Source of the DNA: Protula sp. h YS-2021
Taxonomy: Eukaryota; Annelida; Polychaeta; Sabellida; Serpulidae
Length of the DNA stretch: 64,000 nucleotides
Direction: 5' to 3'
Assembly: GCA_949752745.1 (NCBI GenBank)
Contig: OX457034.1
Span: 2,886,646-2,950,645, forward strand
A model generated the notes under the pieces. That model was not told the origin of the DNA, searched no databases, and worked only from the letters and a program-made list of their open reading frames with translations. Positions 17,620 to 30,209 of the stretch are shown here, piece by piece. Positions within the stretch are counted from its first letter, which is position 1; each line of letters opens with the position of its first letter. The position numbers and the translations under genes were made by a program.

Positions 17620-17830
17620 AGACAGATGGTCGAAGTCCTCACGTGGAGGACCCCGGGGGAGGACCTCACACTGAGAACCGGGGGTTCCTCACAATGAGAA
17701 CCCGTGGGGGTCCCAATGATATGACAGTATGATACACAGAAGGTGAAAACGTTGCCCGAGGGTGGGATCGAACCACCAACCTTCCAACCATGGGTTCGCT
17801 TCAAAGTTCCAAGTGCCGCCATTTCAGTAG
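17620..17830 (-). repeat. tRNA-derived SINE-like copy, inverted relative to 17,017
   Basis: The reverse complement matches 17,017-17,235 over about 200 bp, including GAAGCGAACCCATGGTTGG and GGTTCGATCCCACC. The two copies form an inverted repeat around a spacer of about 385 bp. Confidence 0.65.
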
Positions 17831-18056
17831 TTTTTGGCGAACCGCGAAAAAAATAATAGCCTGGTAGGCAAACCCTTAGAAAACATTTCTGCGCAACTTC
17901 TAAGCGATTGGTGTAGAAGTGTAGGAGATATAGCATTCTAAAATGGGTTAAAGGGCACAAAAGGTGCCGCCATTTTGCCAATTTTAGTCAATCGTCAAAG
18001 AAGTAATAGCCAGGTGGGGGATTACCCAGGGAACATTCCTACATAATATCAAGACG

Positions 18057-18200
18057 CTTTGGAACAGGATTAGCGGACAATACGGGACGAGCGGACACTT
18101 TGGAACAGGGTTAGCGGACATTACGGAACGAGCGGATACTTTGGAACAGGGCTAGCGGACATTTTGGAACAGTTTGCAATTAGCGGACATTTCGGTACAG
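18057..18200. repeat. About 43-bp tandem repeats
   Basis: Three to four imperfect units of CTTTGGAACAGG-TTAGCGGACA plus TTACGGAACGAGCGGA. No coding signal. Confidence 0.7.
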
Positions 18201-18906
18201 CGGACAAAACAGAACGGGACAGCCGCGACCTCTCAGATTGGGGCTTTCACGATGTTAACATTGTCAATAAAACATCAGCACATTTTTATCCAATTTAAAT
18301 TTGAAACAAACGTTTTAAGTCTTAAATACTGCGGCCGGGGTTCAAACGAGAGACCCCAAACTGTCTAGAACGACAAAATAACAATATCTGTAAACTCTCT
18401 GTTGAATGTTAACAAAAAAGAAAGGATCGTACACAAAATGTACCACTATTACGGAGTCTCGCTGACCTTACGAGTCGAGTATTAATTTCTGTTTATGTTG
18501 ATATTGATTGTTACGGTGCAGTTGTGAAACTGATTTGATACTACAGCAGTAGTCTCGAACAAATCTAAGAAATCATTGATGTCCAAAAGACTATCAATAT
18601 CAAGACCCAAATCAAATTGCTGCTCATTATCTACTTTTCAAACTGCCTGGACTGAAGCAAAATTTTCTTGTCTCCGAGAGTAACTGCGTTATTATATTAA
18701 CCAATTTTTTCATTGCCCCACCCCTTTTCTCATTTTCATTAATGACCTCCTACTTCGAGCCCAGCCATCGGTGCACTTGTTTGCTGACGACTGTGTCCGT
18801 TTTCGTGAGATTAGAGATGAATGTGCCAATCTAATTGTACAGCAAGACTTAGAAGCCTTGAATTCTTGGGAGAACAATTGGCTAATGGAATTCAATCCGG
18901 ACAATT

Positions 18907-19026
18907 GTTTTGTGCGCACTATTTAAAAAAAGCGGTATCCAAAACTAAATAAATATCCATTGAAAAACACAGTAATTTAGACGGCCGATTCAACAACCCA
19001 TCTGGGTGATGGAATTTCTGAAGACT
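18907..19026. repeat. Left 120-bp direct repeat flanking the Polinton fragment
   Basis: GTTTTGTGCGCACTATTT...TTTCTGAAGACT is repeated at 19,750-19,869 with the same length and no difference that I see. It is LINE sequence, so it is a duplicated target and not part of the insert. Confidence 0.9.
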
Positions 19027-19749
19027 GATCGTGTTGTTGCTGTGGATCGTGGGCATCAATCGTGTATTTACTGTGCTGCACTTTTCACCCAGATGATGGC
19101 GCTTGCTGATCAATACACGACTGCATGCTTCACCTGTGGACTGAAAACAGATCATTTTGTTTTCAACAGCCAGCAATTAACCCACTGCGCAAGGCCAGTC
19201 CAAAATGTTTTGGAGTTCTAGAGTCCGGCAGCAGCAGCAGCAAAAACCTCCCGGACCTTCTAAGGGCCACCCACTAATGCGAAATAAGCGCTAATCATGT
19301 CATGGTGTTAGTATGTATGTGTATGCATGAGAGTGTGGGAAATGCTAAAAAAAATATTTAAAAAAAAAAACAATTTAAAAAGGGGGGCTATTTTTATACC
19401 CCTTTTTATACCCTCTTTTGACTTTAAGGGGGTCTTATATGTGAGCTCTAACCATGTAGCTATGAGTTCTCTATTTATAAAATGGAGAACTTGTACGTTT
19501 CGGGAAGTGTCCCATCTGTCCGTCTGCCCACGTCTGCCGTAGGTGTGATGGAGAGAGAGCGTTCTCTGCCGTTAGCCTGCCTTAAGGAGGCATTGCTTGC
19601 TCACTTTTAATTGATTTTGCGATGGCCTGGTTGATCCTTTTCTTTTTACGAAGGCCCGTTTGCCCCAGCTGCCCGTTTAACCGGCTGCCCGTTTAACCAG
19701 CTGCCCGTTTGAATGGCTGCCCACTATCCCTATCACGTCATTATGACCT
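19027..19749 (+). repeat. 723-bp copy of the Polinton right end (from 15,214-15,936)
   Basis: Same length and nearly identical to 15,214-15,936. It carries the last about 65 codons of gene B, its histone-type stem-loop (19,253-19,273) and the right-end repeats as far as ATTATGACCT. The main differences are in the A-run. It starts inside gene B, so it is a fragment and not an integrase product. Confidence 0.92.
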
Positions 19750-19869
19750 GTTTTGTGCGCACTATTTAAAAAAAGCGGTATCCAAAACTAAATAAATATC
19801 CATTGAAAAACACAGTAATTTAGACGGCCGATTCAACAACCCATCTGGGTGATGGAATTTCTGAAGACT
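19750..19869. repeat. Right 120-bp direct repeat flanking the Polinton fragment
   Basis: Second copy of 18,907-19,026; LINE coding continues beyond it. Confidence 0.9.
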
Positions 19870-19999
19870 TAAAGAAGTCGCTTGTCAGGTGTGGGATCCC
19901 CACCTAAAGTGCCACATCTCCAAATTAGAGTCAGTGCAGCGGGAGGGCAGTACGATACGCGACAAATAGGTATCATAACAACAGTTCGGTCACCAATAA

Positions 20000-22900
20000 A
20001 CATACATTCTATCATCTTCCAACCACCATACCACACCACCCAGCAACACAATAACACAAGTGTGCTCCAACTATCATCAAGTTATATTAAACAGACACAT
20101 AAGTTATCATATGGAACATATGGAATGAGTTACCCTATTGTTACAGAGCTGACAGAATATTACCTTAATGGGGTGCTAGTGTCGTTAAACTAATCAGTCA
20201 ATCAAGCAATCAGGACGCTGGTATGTATTTCTCATCGATTTTCTGTCGTCCTTCATCATCACATGACTGATATTGAACATGCTATTTTAATTTTTGTTTT
20301 TAGAACATGAGTATTCATCCTAAAGTACATCATGTATATTAATGAAGAAAAAATTAAGAAAAAAAAGAAAGGAATTTTGTTTTTCTGCGAAGTAGATTTT
20401 CTGAAAGCTTTAGGATGGGTACAGAAGAGATTTTACGTGCGGTATCACTTATTTTGAGAGGTAGCCATATAATTAAGGAGAATAAGACTTGGTTTTTCAA
20501 ACCTAAAATTTATTGCACTAACACAAACAAATATGCTATCTAGGGGATTTTGTGTTTCTTAACATGTATGTGTTTTTTATTTAAAATCTTTACTGTTGCA
20601 AGATCTCGAAGTTAAGACTCAGCTTCGTCTGTAAGACTGTACTACAGCTCCAAAATCAGTTGTAGAAAATTATTTACGTAGCTTCTAAAAATGGATTTTT
20701 GTAATTTGCAAAAAAAAAATGAACTCAGCGAAAAAAACATGATTAAATGTACTTTGGACTTCCTTGTGTATCAAAATCAGCTTGTTTTATGTTATGATGA
20801 CTGTTCCTTTGGGACAAAATAATATGGCTATTGGTTGAAACAAGAAATATGTTTTCGTAGCCATCCAGTTAGGATGTGCGCAAAAGATTTAAAAAATCTT
20901 CACCCCCTTTCCCCTGTACGCCAAAAGTTACGTTATTATGGAGTTGAACATTAGCGTCCGCACTGGTCTAGACACCCCCTCCTGAAATACGTCCTAAATG
21001 TAGGGCCCCTTAGGCATATAATAAAAGTACTGTCATTGTACGTATCTGATATAAAGTATTACTATTTTGTAGTTCCAGCAGAAGTCGGACAAAATGGCTC
21101 GTGCTCAGCGTATGGTGCGTTTTTCATTATTGATGAAATATCTGTGCTTTTTTCTTCAAATAGACAAGTTTAATGAGAAATATTGGGCCTATAAATTAAG
21201 CTAGGGGTGGGAAAGCTGCCAATCAGAGGTCCCTCTTTATTCTTCGTACATACAAAATATGTACATACATTCATAAGAGATATAGAACGTGCCACTTTAC
21301 GAGACGTTATTTTTTTCTAATTTATAAGTGTTAGGGAGACCCAAAATTTTGGTAGACCTAAATGATGTTAACTTCGATGAGGACGTAAGATAAGATTTAT
21401 AAATTGTTCTCTTAAGATAATATTAATTTAAACAAAATGGTCGTTTATTCTTCTTCATAATTTTCAGCTTCTTCCTGCTAAAGAAAAGTCTACTGGAAAT
21501 GTGCAGGTAAACTGAATAATGTTATTCAGAAATTGATCGTCGTTTACAGTTGCGTATGGACGGATATATTTACTTTACTGTTGATTGGTTTCATTAATTT
21601 AATTGGTTCAATATAGGGATTAACAGTAAGACAAACATCAAGTTCAACATTTCATGAAAGAGAGTACGCTCTGTATTCCATAAAAATTGAAGAGCTTTCA
21701 ATTTTTGAAAGGACGCTTTGCATATTACTTTTATTGTACTCTACTTATTTCTACCCTTTCAATATACGTATGAATATTGCATTTTACTAAGCGTACGTGC
21801 GTACAGTGGGAAGGGGGTATGGTCCAAAGCGTACGCACTGCGTACAAGGGGGATCGGAAATTGACAAATTTTTGCGTACGTACTAAATATTCACAACAAT
21901 CAGGGGTATGATTGTCTAGATTGGCTAAAAAGATGACATTATCACTATGATATATAATAAATCTGGATTAACCTAGGCGAATATGAGCCAATGCTTGGGG
22001 GGAAAAAGAGATTTCCATCGCTAGAAACATGTCGAGATAACAAAAGGTATCGAAACATTGATTTATTCATTTCAAGCTTCAGATACAAAGCATTTGTAAG
22101 GATTTTCGCCAACTAAAAGATAAATAGGTGCCACAATATGATCCCCAATGTCTGGGCAAACCTTACAATAAACAACTCCGACATGTTAGAATTAAATAAG
22201 CGGTTTGTTACTTTGTCTTTTAACGTACAGAAAACCGTTAGAATCTCTTCTTGAAGCAGTTAAATTGCGCCAATATTTTCAGATGTCGAATTTTGATGGG
22301 CCAGTTGGTACAATTTTTGCTTCGACGTTAGTATTAAGTCACTGTTTGAAGTCTTTCAAGATTACTTTTAAAGCAGTTTAGGGTTTTGAAAATCAACAAC
22401 TTTTTCTGGTATGTTGTTTTTTATGTAGTCAGGCATTGTGTTTCCCTTTTAGGTACTTGATCTGCTGTCAAGTGGTCTGCAAAAGCTACTCTGGCAGTGA
22501 AGACACTCTTTTCTGCAAACCAAAAGGGCCTTATCCTAGTATGTATCTCACTCCTGTCATTGAACCAAACAAAATTATAGATATTAAAAATTATAAATTG
22601 TTTGAAGGAATTTTCAGGACGATCTGCTCTTAGAAATCATTATAGCTTGTAATTTATAAGGTATAGGAAAATTGCCCTGGGCGGTTTAGTTATTCTAAAA
22701 TATTGATATATCCATCTGTCCATTACGGTGTCAATTGGTTAAATTTTAACTATCCATTTCTTTCCTTTCAGGCAAGGCGAAGATTATAGAATTCCTCGGC
22801 ATGAAATCCGCAAAGAGTATCGAACACTTACCCCAAGATGAACAGTACAAAAAGATACGAGCAAAAGTGACCAACGAAAGAAAGACAGTGCACTTCAACA

Positions 22901-24490
22901 TAAATAAAAATCTTGAGGTACTGTTACCAAAGAAACACCAGGTTAACCTAGGTGATAAAGTTGAAGGGTGATGGAATACTTGTCTTAAAAGTACCCAGTC
23001 TTTCAAGTTTCCGGTCCCTTAAGTATATCGTCGCTACGCAACTACGTAGGCAGCAGGATGTCGCTTCATTGCAGTGTAACCCCTTTTTTTGGCAACGTTC
23101 CAACGACCACATAATTCCTTCGTCACATTTTATTTGAGTACAGTATTGAATTTAAAAAAAACCAACCGAACCGATATTTTGGAATTCGATTTTTGGTTAT
23201 CATCCAACAGAGAAATTTTGCTCGGATTTCGCTGAAACCGGCACACTCCTACTTACTGTTCTCAAATAAGAATTTTGAGTATACTTATCGACTGGGAAAG
23301 CGTATTTTAACGTTTCAGTTATTTGTAGATCCCCAATACCAGACTTAGATAGACCATGCTCGAAAAAAAGAAAATAGGTAGACCATATGTATATTCTTTG
23401 GATAAAAACATTTCTTGGCATACTCAATGCTTTGCTTGTGAACGATTGTGACATTGTTCCTTCCAAATGTAGGGCTCCACAAATAATTATGAAAACAGTG
23501 AAATAAAAGATAATATGTAAATTCTCCTTATGTACCATAAATGAGTATGGCATATCTCAGTTGCGGCAACAGTGTATAGATTTATATTTATTCATTTCAT
23601 GCTTTTTAAACTTTTGTTACTTTCAGTAACAAGAAGCACTAACATAGCACCCCAGAATAAATAAAGACATCAGAAAGTGGACATCCATTTCGCACGTGCG
23701 CAAAAAGAGAGGTGGAGAATGTCTTTCCGTGTGAGTACGCTATTGTTAAGCTCTATAATGAAGGCATACATGGGGGGAGTAACAAAGTAACAAATTTTTG
23801 CGCACGCACTAAAGGAATGGCCCCAAATCTCAAGCGCGCTCTAAAGGACTAAAAAAAATTACGGAGGCAATTCACGGAAAAAGGGAATTGTACGCCTGCT
23901 CGAATCCCATAGCCCGTGGGCTATCCCTATAATAACACCTTTTGTGATGATATTTTTTCGGGGATAGGGAGATTTTATGTATCACGTTATATATGTATTT
24001 TTGTTCTTAATATTTATTGCCTATGTGCCTGTATTTAAAGATAAGTAACAACCAATGTGTCATTGCTTCATGGTTGAAAACTATCTGTGTGAAACACAAA
24101 TAAAAACAGCACATCATATTTCACTTCTGTTTTATTAACACTCTAAAAATGGTAGTGGCTTGATCAATTCGACATCGGGTGGATAGCACCCAGTATATTT
24201 AATCAATAAATATATGATGTTTTGCGCCCAGTCAACAATTTGACCTCACTGTGATCTCACTGTGACTTAACAACAACCACATGCTCATGTCATAGTATGA
24301 TGTCACTGTGAGCTAAATTGTCCTAATGTGCCATTGGGTAGAGAAATACAAGGAGCCGGCACTGATAACTCCTGATGGTCGCGCAATACACGCTCGTCGT
24401 GTCATCCCGTACTCATGACATGTCTTCGGCACCCTCATGTTGCGATGAGGTAGCTTGGCGTTGTTCCTTGTCAGGCATTGCCGCCGTCTC
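20000..24490. repeat. Segmental duplication, copy 1 (partner 47,620-58,770)
   Basis: 20,000-21,770 matches 47,620-49,440 and 21,770-24,490 matches 54,375-58,770 in the same orientation at clearly diverged but high similarity. Shared landmarks: GGATTAACAGTAAGACAAAC (about 21,617 and 49,305), the exon at 22,453 and 55,019, and GGCATTGCCGCCG at the end. Copy 1 lacks the SET/repeat-tail section of copy 2. It contains only micro-exon remnants, such as the 39-nt exon CTTCTTCCTGC...GTGCAG at about 21,469 between a TTTTCAG acceptor and GTAAAC. Confidence 0.85.
22453..22971 (+). pseudogene. C-terminal exons of the duplicated SET-gene family, copy 1
   Basis: Exon 22,453-22,538 (CCCTTTTAG acceptor, GTATGT donor) corresponds to the copy-2 exon encoding KWSAEDTLAVKTHF. 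Here a TGA replaces the GGA codon and an internal deletion removes several codons. Exon 22,772-22,971 (TTTCAG acceptor) encodes GKAKIIEFLGMKSAKSIEHL and further Lys-rich sequence to a stop at 22,969. The helical Trp/HF pattern resembles a small C-terminal domain common in repeat-containing animal nuclear proteins; I cannot name it. Confidence 0.5.
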
Positions 24491-25770
24491 TGCGCTCTCA
24501 GACCTTGGCGTGTCTCGCTATGATTTCGTTCTTTCCCCCACTTTGGGCCTGAAATAGAACGCGTGTGTCTCTATTTAGGTATGCTACCGTTGATTAGGTT
24601 GCAAACGGCGGCGATGAAACTACACTTGAATATGCCAACAGGGTAGAGGTGTATTGAGATATCATTTTTTTAAATATAAATCCACGATTGTACAATGAAT
24701 CGTTGAAAAATGTTAACGATGAGAAATGGGTGTAGATCGTTTTGCAACCGCTCACATTGCGACGAACCAGTTTTCCACCAAAAAGAAATAAGCAAAAAAT
24801 TGTTACTACATATTCCTTAAAACGTAGTAGCTACAACTAATTTATAAACTTACCTTATTTATTTATTTTAAGTTACTCAAAACAGTAAAAAAATGGCTAC
24901 TAGGTTTTACCTTTAGGCACCAGGCTTGTATGCATTGTAAATATGTGTTCGATCATTCTTTTGTATATCCATGCCTTATACTCCCTTTAGCAGCCATCTA
25001 AATATAAGATAAGTTAAATGCTAATTTTTCACAGGGAGACCATGTTATTAAAACAACACATACTGAGACCAAGTCGATATAGTTGCACAATATTTCTTTC
25101 TTAAATGAAATTCCCCCAATTTATTTTTATTTTTCTTATTTTTACTTTTCTTTGCATTTTTTCTCTCTTTTTAAAATAAATTATTGCCTTGTATCTTTTA
25201 ATTGGAGGCCGTGTAATTGTCCTTTCAACATTGTCGCGTTTTATTTTGAAAAAAAGACAAGAGATGAGTGCCATCTTGTTTTATCATCACAGTACAGCCC
25301 ATTCCCCTACTTAAAACCTAGGAGCTACAACTAATTTATAAACTTGCCTTATTTATTGATTTTAATTACTCAAAACCAGGCTTTACCTTTAGACACCAGG
25401 CTTGTATGTATTGTAAATATGTGTTCGATCATTCTTTCGTATATCAATGACTCATACTACCTTTAACAGCCATCTAAATATTAGCTAAGTTAAATGCCAT
25501 TTTGCATAGGGAGACCATGGTAGTAAAAATCCCACATACGGAGACCAAATTGATATACTTGCGCAATATTTTTTGTTAAATGAAATGTAATAGTGTGGTA
25601 TTGCAGTTTAAAACTAGACCGAAATTCGCCCAGCGAATTAGATCTCACTTGGAATTATAAGTCATCTGAGAACTGTCTAAAAAAGATGAATGTTCTTTCT
25701 GCAATTTAGCCACCAAGAAGAGAAAAAATGGTAATGTGTTCTCGTGCTCCCTTTTCACATACAAGTAGAC
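24491..25770. other. Non-coding, dispersed repeat copies
   Basis: No gene seen. About 24,660-24,750 resembles 61,350-61,440. Two copies of a CATAGGGAGACCATG...ACATAC-GAGACCAA repeat lie near 25,030-25,120 and 25,505-25,610, with a third near 28,630-28,740. A TTTTCTTTGCATTTTTTCTC...GGAGGCCGTGTAATTGTCC block at 25,100-25,280 recurs at 27.4, 27.9 and 62.3 kb. Confidence 0.6.
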
Positions 25771-25774
25771 GTCC

Positions 25775-25860
25775 TTACCCGGGGATTAAACCCGGGACCT
25801 TCTGATTTGGCGCCCAAAATCAACGCTTTATTCAAGTACGCCACATCAGCTACACTGCTT
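25775..25860 (-). repeat. tRNA-like SINE or tRNA pseudogene remnant
   Basis: The minus strand reads GGTCCCGGGTTTAATCCCCGGG, a T-arm-like hairpin with a B-box, preceded by GGCGCCAAATCAGAA and GTAGCTGATGTGGCGTACTTG. The cloverleaf is incomplete, so it is not called a tRNA gene. Confidence 0.45.
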
Positions 25861-26039
25861 AGCAATGATTCGCAAACAAACATATCTAAATCTGTTTAAG
25901 TGTCTTCTTGTCTGTCACGACATACGCTATTAAAGAAAGACCGAAAACTCAGGTTTTATGTTTAGCAACCTCCCAAACAGGATAACCATTGACCTCGGAC
26001 GACTTTAGCTGAATCCCAACTTCAGTCCGATTTCCACGG

Positions 26040-26700
26040 TTTTGGGCTCGAGAGTGACCTTGAGGTCAAGTCACCAAAAGTTATGCCTTACGTAACGTCG
26101 TAGAGGTGTGGAGGTGGAAAATGAGGTCAGAATTGCTCATTTTCGAGAGACGGGCAAATTCCGGCTTTAAGCTCGAAAGTTGAAAATTAGGTCAAAACTA
26201 GAGGGGCCAGTGTTTTAAACAAAAACGGATATGTCTCCCCCAAGCTCCCACTCAGTCACTTCGAACCAAGCGAATACAGAAGTGAAGGCATTTTACAAAT
26301 TCAAAATGCAAACAAGATAACCTTGGTTACCAGTGACAATTTTGTTGTGAAAAGGACGTTTCACTCATTCAAATTGGCAATTGATTTGTTGATGAAGGAA
26401 TAAAAGTTCACGATGTCCGCAAATGATGGCGTCGTAGGTACAACTTTGACGTGCCAAAAAATTCCTTGCTTAAAAGTTGTCTCATAATGTATTTTGTTCC
26501 GAAGTGCCAGGTTCATTACTTTTCGAACTATTGAGCGTTAAAACATAAATGACGTAATAACTCACAAGTGATGACTCGAAAGTGACCTTGAGGTCAAGAT
26601 CCAATGAAGTTATACCTTACGTAACGTCGCATAGGGGTGGAGGTCGAAAATAAGATCAAAATTGCTTACCGTTTTACCGTTTTCGAGATAAATCATTTTT
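26040..26700. repeat. Direct repeats with TGACCTTGAGGTCA cores
   Basis: About 26,043-26,155 and 26,574-26,695 share GTGACCTTGAGGTCAAG, GTTATRCCTTACGTAACGTCG and AGG-GTGGAGGT-GAAAAT. The TGACCT-TG-AGGTCA core is an everted pair of nuclear-receptor half-sites; functional use is unproven. No genes. Confidence 0.6.
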
Positions 26701-27239
26701 TTCTTAGATAAGGTCTTTTGCGATTTCACCTTGACCATCAAGGTCAAGGAAAAAAAATTAACGGGTGCCTCAGATCACATTGTCCTTTATATATGTGCCA
26801 GGTGTGGCTTTTCTAGCTTCAACGACCTTGTAGTAAATGCCTGGAATCCGTCGATCTTTCTCGCGATTTGATTTCGAACAGTAAGGTCACGGTCAAAACT
26901 TTTTATCAGATGCACCACTTCAGATGACCCTCCATACATGTGCCGAGTTTGGTTGGTCTAGCTTCAGCGGTCTTGGAAATGTCTGGAACGCGATTCGGTG
27001 GAAGAAGAAAAAATGAGAGGAAAAAAGGGTGAAGAATTCGAGGAAATCCATCCCATTTTTATTTTCAATACCAAGTGGGAATAAATATATGTAAAATATA
27101 TAAAATAAAGAAAATTCTCGGGATTTTAGGTATGCTTGTATATCACTTACTGAATGGTCTGCGACGGCGTCGCAGGTAAACATTCAATATGCAATATGCA
27201 AGTGTACCTAAAATCCGAGAATTTCATTTTTAGCACTTT

Positions 27240-28240
27240 TACTAGGAGTATTAAGTTTTAATATATTGCTAAAGGGACCGGGACAATACAACCCAGACAA
27301 TTCCCCCAGTCAATTCTGCCCCGACAATTCCCGCCCCAGAACAATTCCCCTCGTAGGACAATACCCTGCGAGGTCTATTGCCCTCAATTCAATTTTGTTT
27401 TTCTTATTTTTCCTTTTCTTTGCATTCTTTCTCTCTTTTATTGATAAATTATTGCCCTTTTTCTTTTAATTGGAGGCCGTGTGATTGTCCTTTCAACATT
27501 GTCGCGTTTTGTTTTGAAAAAAAAAACAACAAAATATGAGTACCACCTTGTTTTATTATCACAGGACAGCCCATTCCCCTACTTAAAACCTAGGAGCTGC
27601 AACTAATTTATAAAATTACCTTATTTATTGATTTTAATTTACTCAAAACAGTAAAATGTTGGTTACCAGGCTTACCGAGAATTTCATTTTTAGCACTTGT
27701 ACTAGCAGTATTAAATTTTAATATATTGTTAAAGGGAACAGGACAATACAATCCAGACAATTCCCCCAGTCAATTCTCTCCGACAATTCCTCCCCTCTCA
27801 AAACAATTCCCTTCGTAGGACAATTCCTTGTTAGGTCTATTCCCCAATTCATTTTTTGTCTTATTTTTCTTTTCTTTGTATTTTTTTCTCTCTTTTTAAA
27901 CAAATTATTGCCATTTTATCTTTTAATTGGAGGCCATGTAATTGTCCTTTCAACATTATCAACATTCAACATTTTGAAAAAGAAAACAAAACAAAAGTAC
28001 CACCTTGTTTAATTATGACAGTACAGCCAATTTCCCTCTTCTTAAAACCTAGTAGCTATAATTAATTTATAAACTTATCTTATTTATTGATTTTAATTTA
28101 CTCAAAATAGTAAAAATTTTAGTTACCAGGTTTAACCAGTTTTTACTGGAGTTGTTAGTTTTTACGTGTACATCGGTCGAATCCACCGTAATGTCCGCGG
28201 TGCACCTGGTTGGCTCTTTGCTCGTGTCACCACGTCGCCA
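27240..28240. repeat. Two tandem copies of a GGACAATAC/CCCCAGTCAATTC repeat
   Basis: 27,240-27,660 and 27,690-28,110 share TAGCACTT-TACTAG-AGTATTAA, GACAATTCCCCCAGTCAATTC, TTTAATTGGAGGCC and CTACTTAAAACCTAG. Copy 2 extends into TTTTTACGTGTACATCGG...GCGGTGCACCTGGT, which recurs at about 62,500-62,560. The inverse of the C-rich part lies at about 28,450-28,560. No intact gene is seen. Confidence 0.7.
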
Positions 28241-28559
28241 GTACGCCGACTCTGCGCAGCGCATTCTTCAAATAGCCCGAGACTTCGAAAACCGACGGAT
28301 TGTTCACTATTTGCGTGGAATTGCCCACAACATCCGGTTTTAAATGGCAGAAAAGACTTTCGCTCCATGCAGAAAAATGAGGTATTTTCTAAAGGAAGAA
28401 GTGACAGATACCCGGTTGTTTTATTTTATTTTGGCATTCAAAGTAAAAAATAATTAAGTGGGGGAGGAATAGTCCTCGGGAGGAATTGTCCTACGGGGGA
28501 ATTGTTCTGGGGGGGGGGGGGATTGTCGGAGTGGGAAGTTGTCCTAGACCAATTGCTAT

Positions 28560-29600
28560 ACACATGATTTTAGTCAACATAACTCTTTAGGCTACTTTTA
28601 ATATCATAGTTTTAATGTCATAATTTTTCATAGGGAGACCATGGTAATAAAAAACCCACATACGGAGAACAAGTACTTATATTTCACAATATTTTTTTCT
28701 GAAATGTAATGCTATAGTATGGTATTGCATGTTAAAGTAAATATATATAAAATAAAGAAAATTTTCGGGAAATTTAGGTATGCTTTGTATTTCACTTATT
28801 GAATGGCCTGTGACGGCGTCGCAAACAGTCGAAACAGATATGTTGCGGAAGAAGTTGCGGAAGTGGAAATTTCTGACTGTTTCGAATAAAAAAAAGTTAG
28901 GGCGTATGAATTTATGTATGATGTTGGATATAATATGTAGCAATATATGGATACTTATTTGCCACCTCTTTTCTATAATTTTTGTGTTTTAGCAGAAATG
29001 TGATGGAATATAATTCTTTTTATATGCTATAGTAACGTATCGCTTGAAACATTTTGCACTATTTTATCAATGGATGTGCACTACAACGAACGTGAAGAGT
29101 TTGATTGTAAACATGGAGGTACAGAGGTGATTTGAATGTCAGATTACGTGCGTGATCTGACTTCCAATATATAAGCGTTCATGTAAGCATAGGCTGAGAA
29201 TACTTGCATTGTTACTTTTTGGTTAGAGATAGCTAGAACTATACATGGGTCGAGAGAGTGTCTGCAAGTACTTGAGATCTGTGTGCCTGTAGGCATACAC
29301 TGAATAGTTGCTTGTACCTGATCGTGAACCGAATAGTAAGTTAAGTATTAGAAGCAAATATATCCAGCAAACCAATTAAAAAAACTTACGTATATATAGC
29401 AGATCTTGCACTTAAGCAGCAGATACTGTCATAATAAGTAAATTTTAGTTGTTATTCTCTGCTTGTAGATGTTGATGTTTACGAGACGTTGTAGGAATCA
29501 GCAACAATCAATTATTCATGGTGTTTGTACCATATTGTGTTCATATTGGCTCATTGAGCAACTGAATAAAACCATTGGGTTGAATTGAATTGAATTACGC
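28560..29600. other. Non-coding stretch with a LINE/SINE-like 3' tail
   Basis: AT-rich and without an ORF I trust. It ends in GGGTTGAATTGAATTGAATTA (about 29,577-29,597), a short tandem tail typical of retroposon 3' ends. Confidence 0.45.
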
Positions 29601-29609
29601 GATAATGGG

Positions 29610-29647
29610 GGTGACGGTTAGCTCAGTCGGTAGAGCATTGGTAATGG
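29610..29647 (+). repeat. tRNA-like 5' half (A-box) cut by a TIR element
   Basis: GGTTAGCTCAGTCGGTAGAGCA is a good tRNA D-arm with an A-box, but the sequence runs straight into the AATAAGCCAA terminal motif at 29,648 instead of an anticodon arm. It is a SINE or tRNA fragment, not a tRNA gene. Confidence 0.55.
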
Positions 29648-29878
29648 AATAAGCCAATTCGCTCTTTGGGATCTTTCCGGTGGAGGTGTTGTCTCGACTG
29701 AAAATGTTGGGGAAAAATTATAAAGAAAAGATAAGGGAAAAACATCAAATTCTGATTTTCTTTCAACATGCACTATTATGATGCCATCATATGATCTTTT
29801 AAAAACTGTTTTACATATTATTCAATCCCTTTAATAACCAACATGTGAATATGGTTATTAAAGTGACTGAATAATATG
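29648..29878 (+). repeat. AATAAGCCAA TIR family, truncated copy
   Basis: Starts AATAAGCCAATTCGCTCTTT and continues with the family's internal GATAAGGGAAAAACATCAAA and TCTTTCAACATGCAC blocks. The right TIR is missing and the end is replaced by an inverted piece of its own TTATTCAATCCCTTTAATAACC. Confidence 0.7.
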
Positions 29879-30209
29879 GCGTGCCTCCGTGGGGACAGTC
29901 GAGGCAGAGGTCCAGCCTGGAGCACCAATGGGCGCATAAGAGGGCAATTGATCAAACCAGCATGGCAGGCTAAGTTTTTGTGGGGCTGGCCGACGGAACC
30001 ACATGGAACATTCACAGCGAAATCCGCTTTCGCTATCCAGTATTTCCCCTCAGAACCATAATGGAAGGAACAACAACAACATGTGAGTAACACCTCGATT
30101 CTGTGACCTTTTCGGCATCGAAACTTAAGTAGCGCCAGTGAACCTTTTGTGACATGTAACTGTGAATTTTTAGCTGCATTTTTGGCCATGGCGCTACGAA
30201 TTTTCAACT

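Larger units (their letters stand above)
18710..19990 (+). pseudogene. LINE reverse-transcriptase fragment interrupted by Polinton DNA
   Basis: Plus-strand translation from about 18,710 gives PLLFLIFINDLL, then VHLFADDC with the FADD catalytic motif of non-LTR reverse transcriptases, and LEALNSWENNWLMEFN downstream. Coding continues with stops through the sequence around 18,920-19,026 (ending HLGDGISED) and resumes at 19,750 with the same codons duplicated. Between them lies a 723-bp copy of the Polinton right end. The product is dead; it marks an old LINE insertion. Confidence 0.7.

Noticed and set aside
29610..29700. Candidate tRNA gene
   Set aside because: Good D-arm and A-box only; the anticodon arm and T-arm are replaced by a TIR element.
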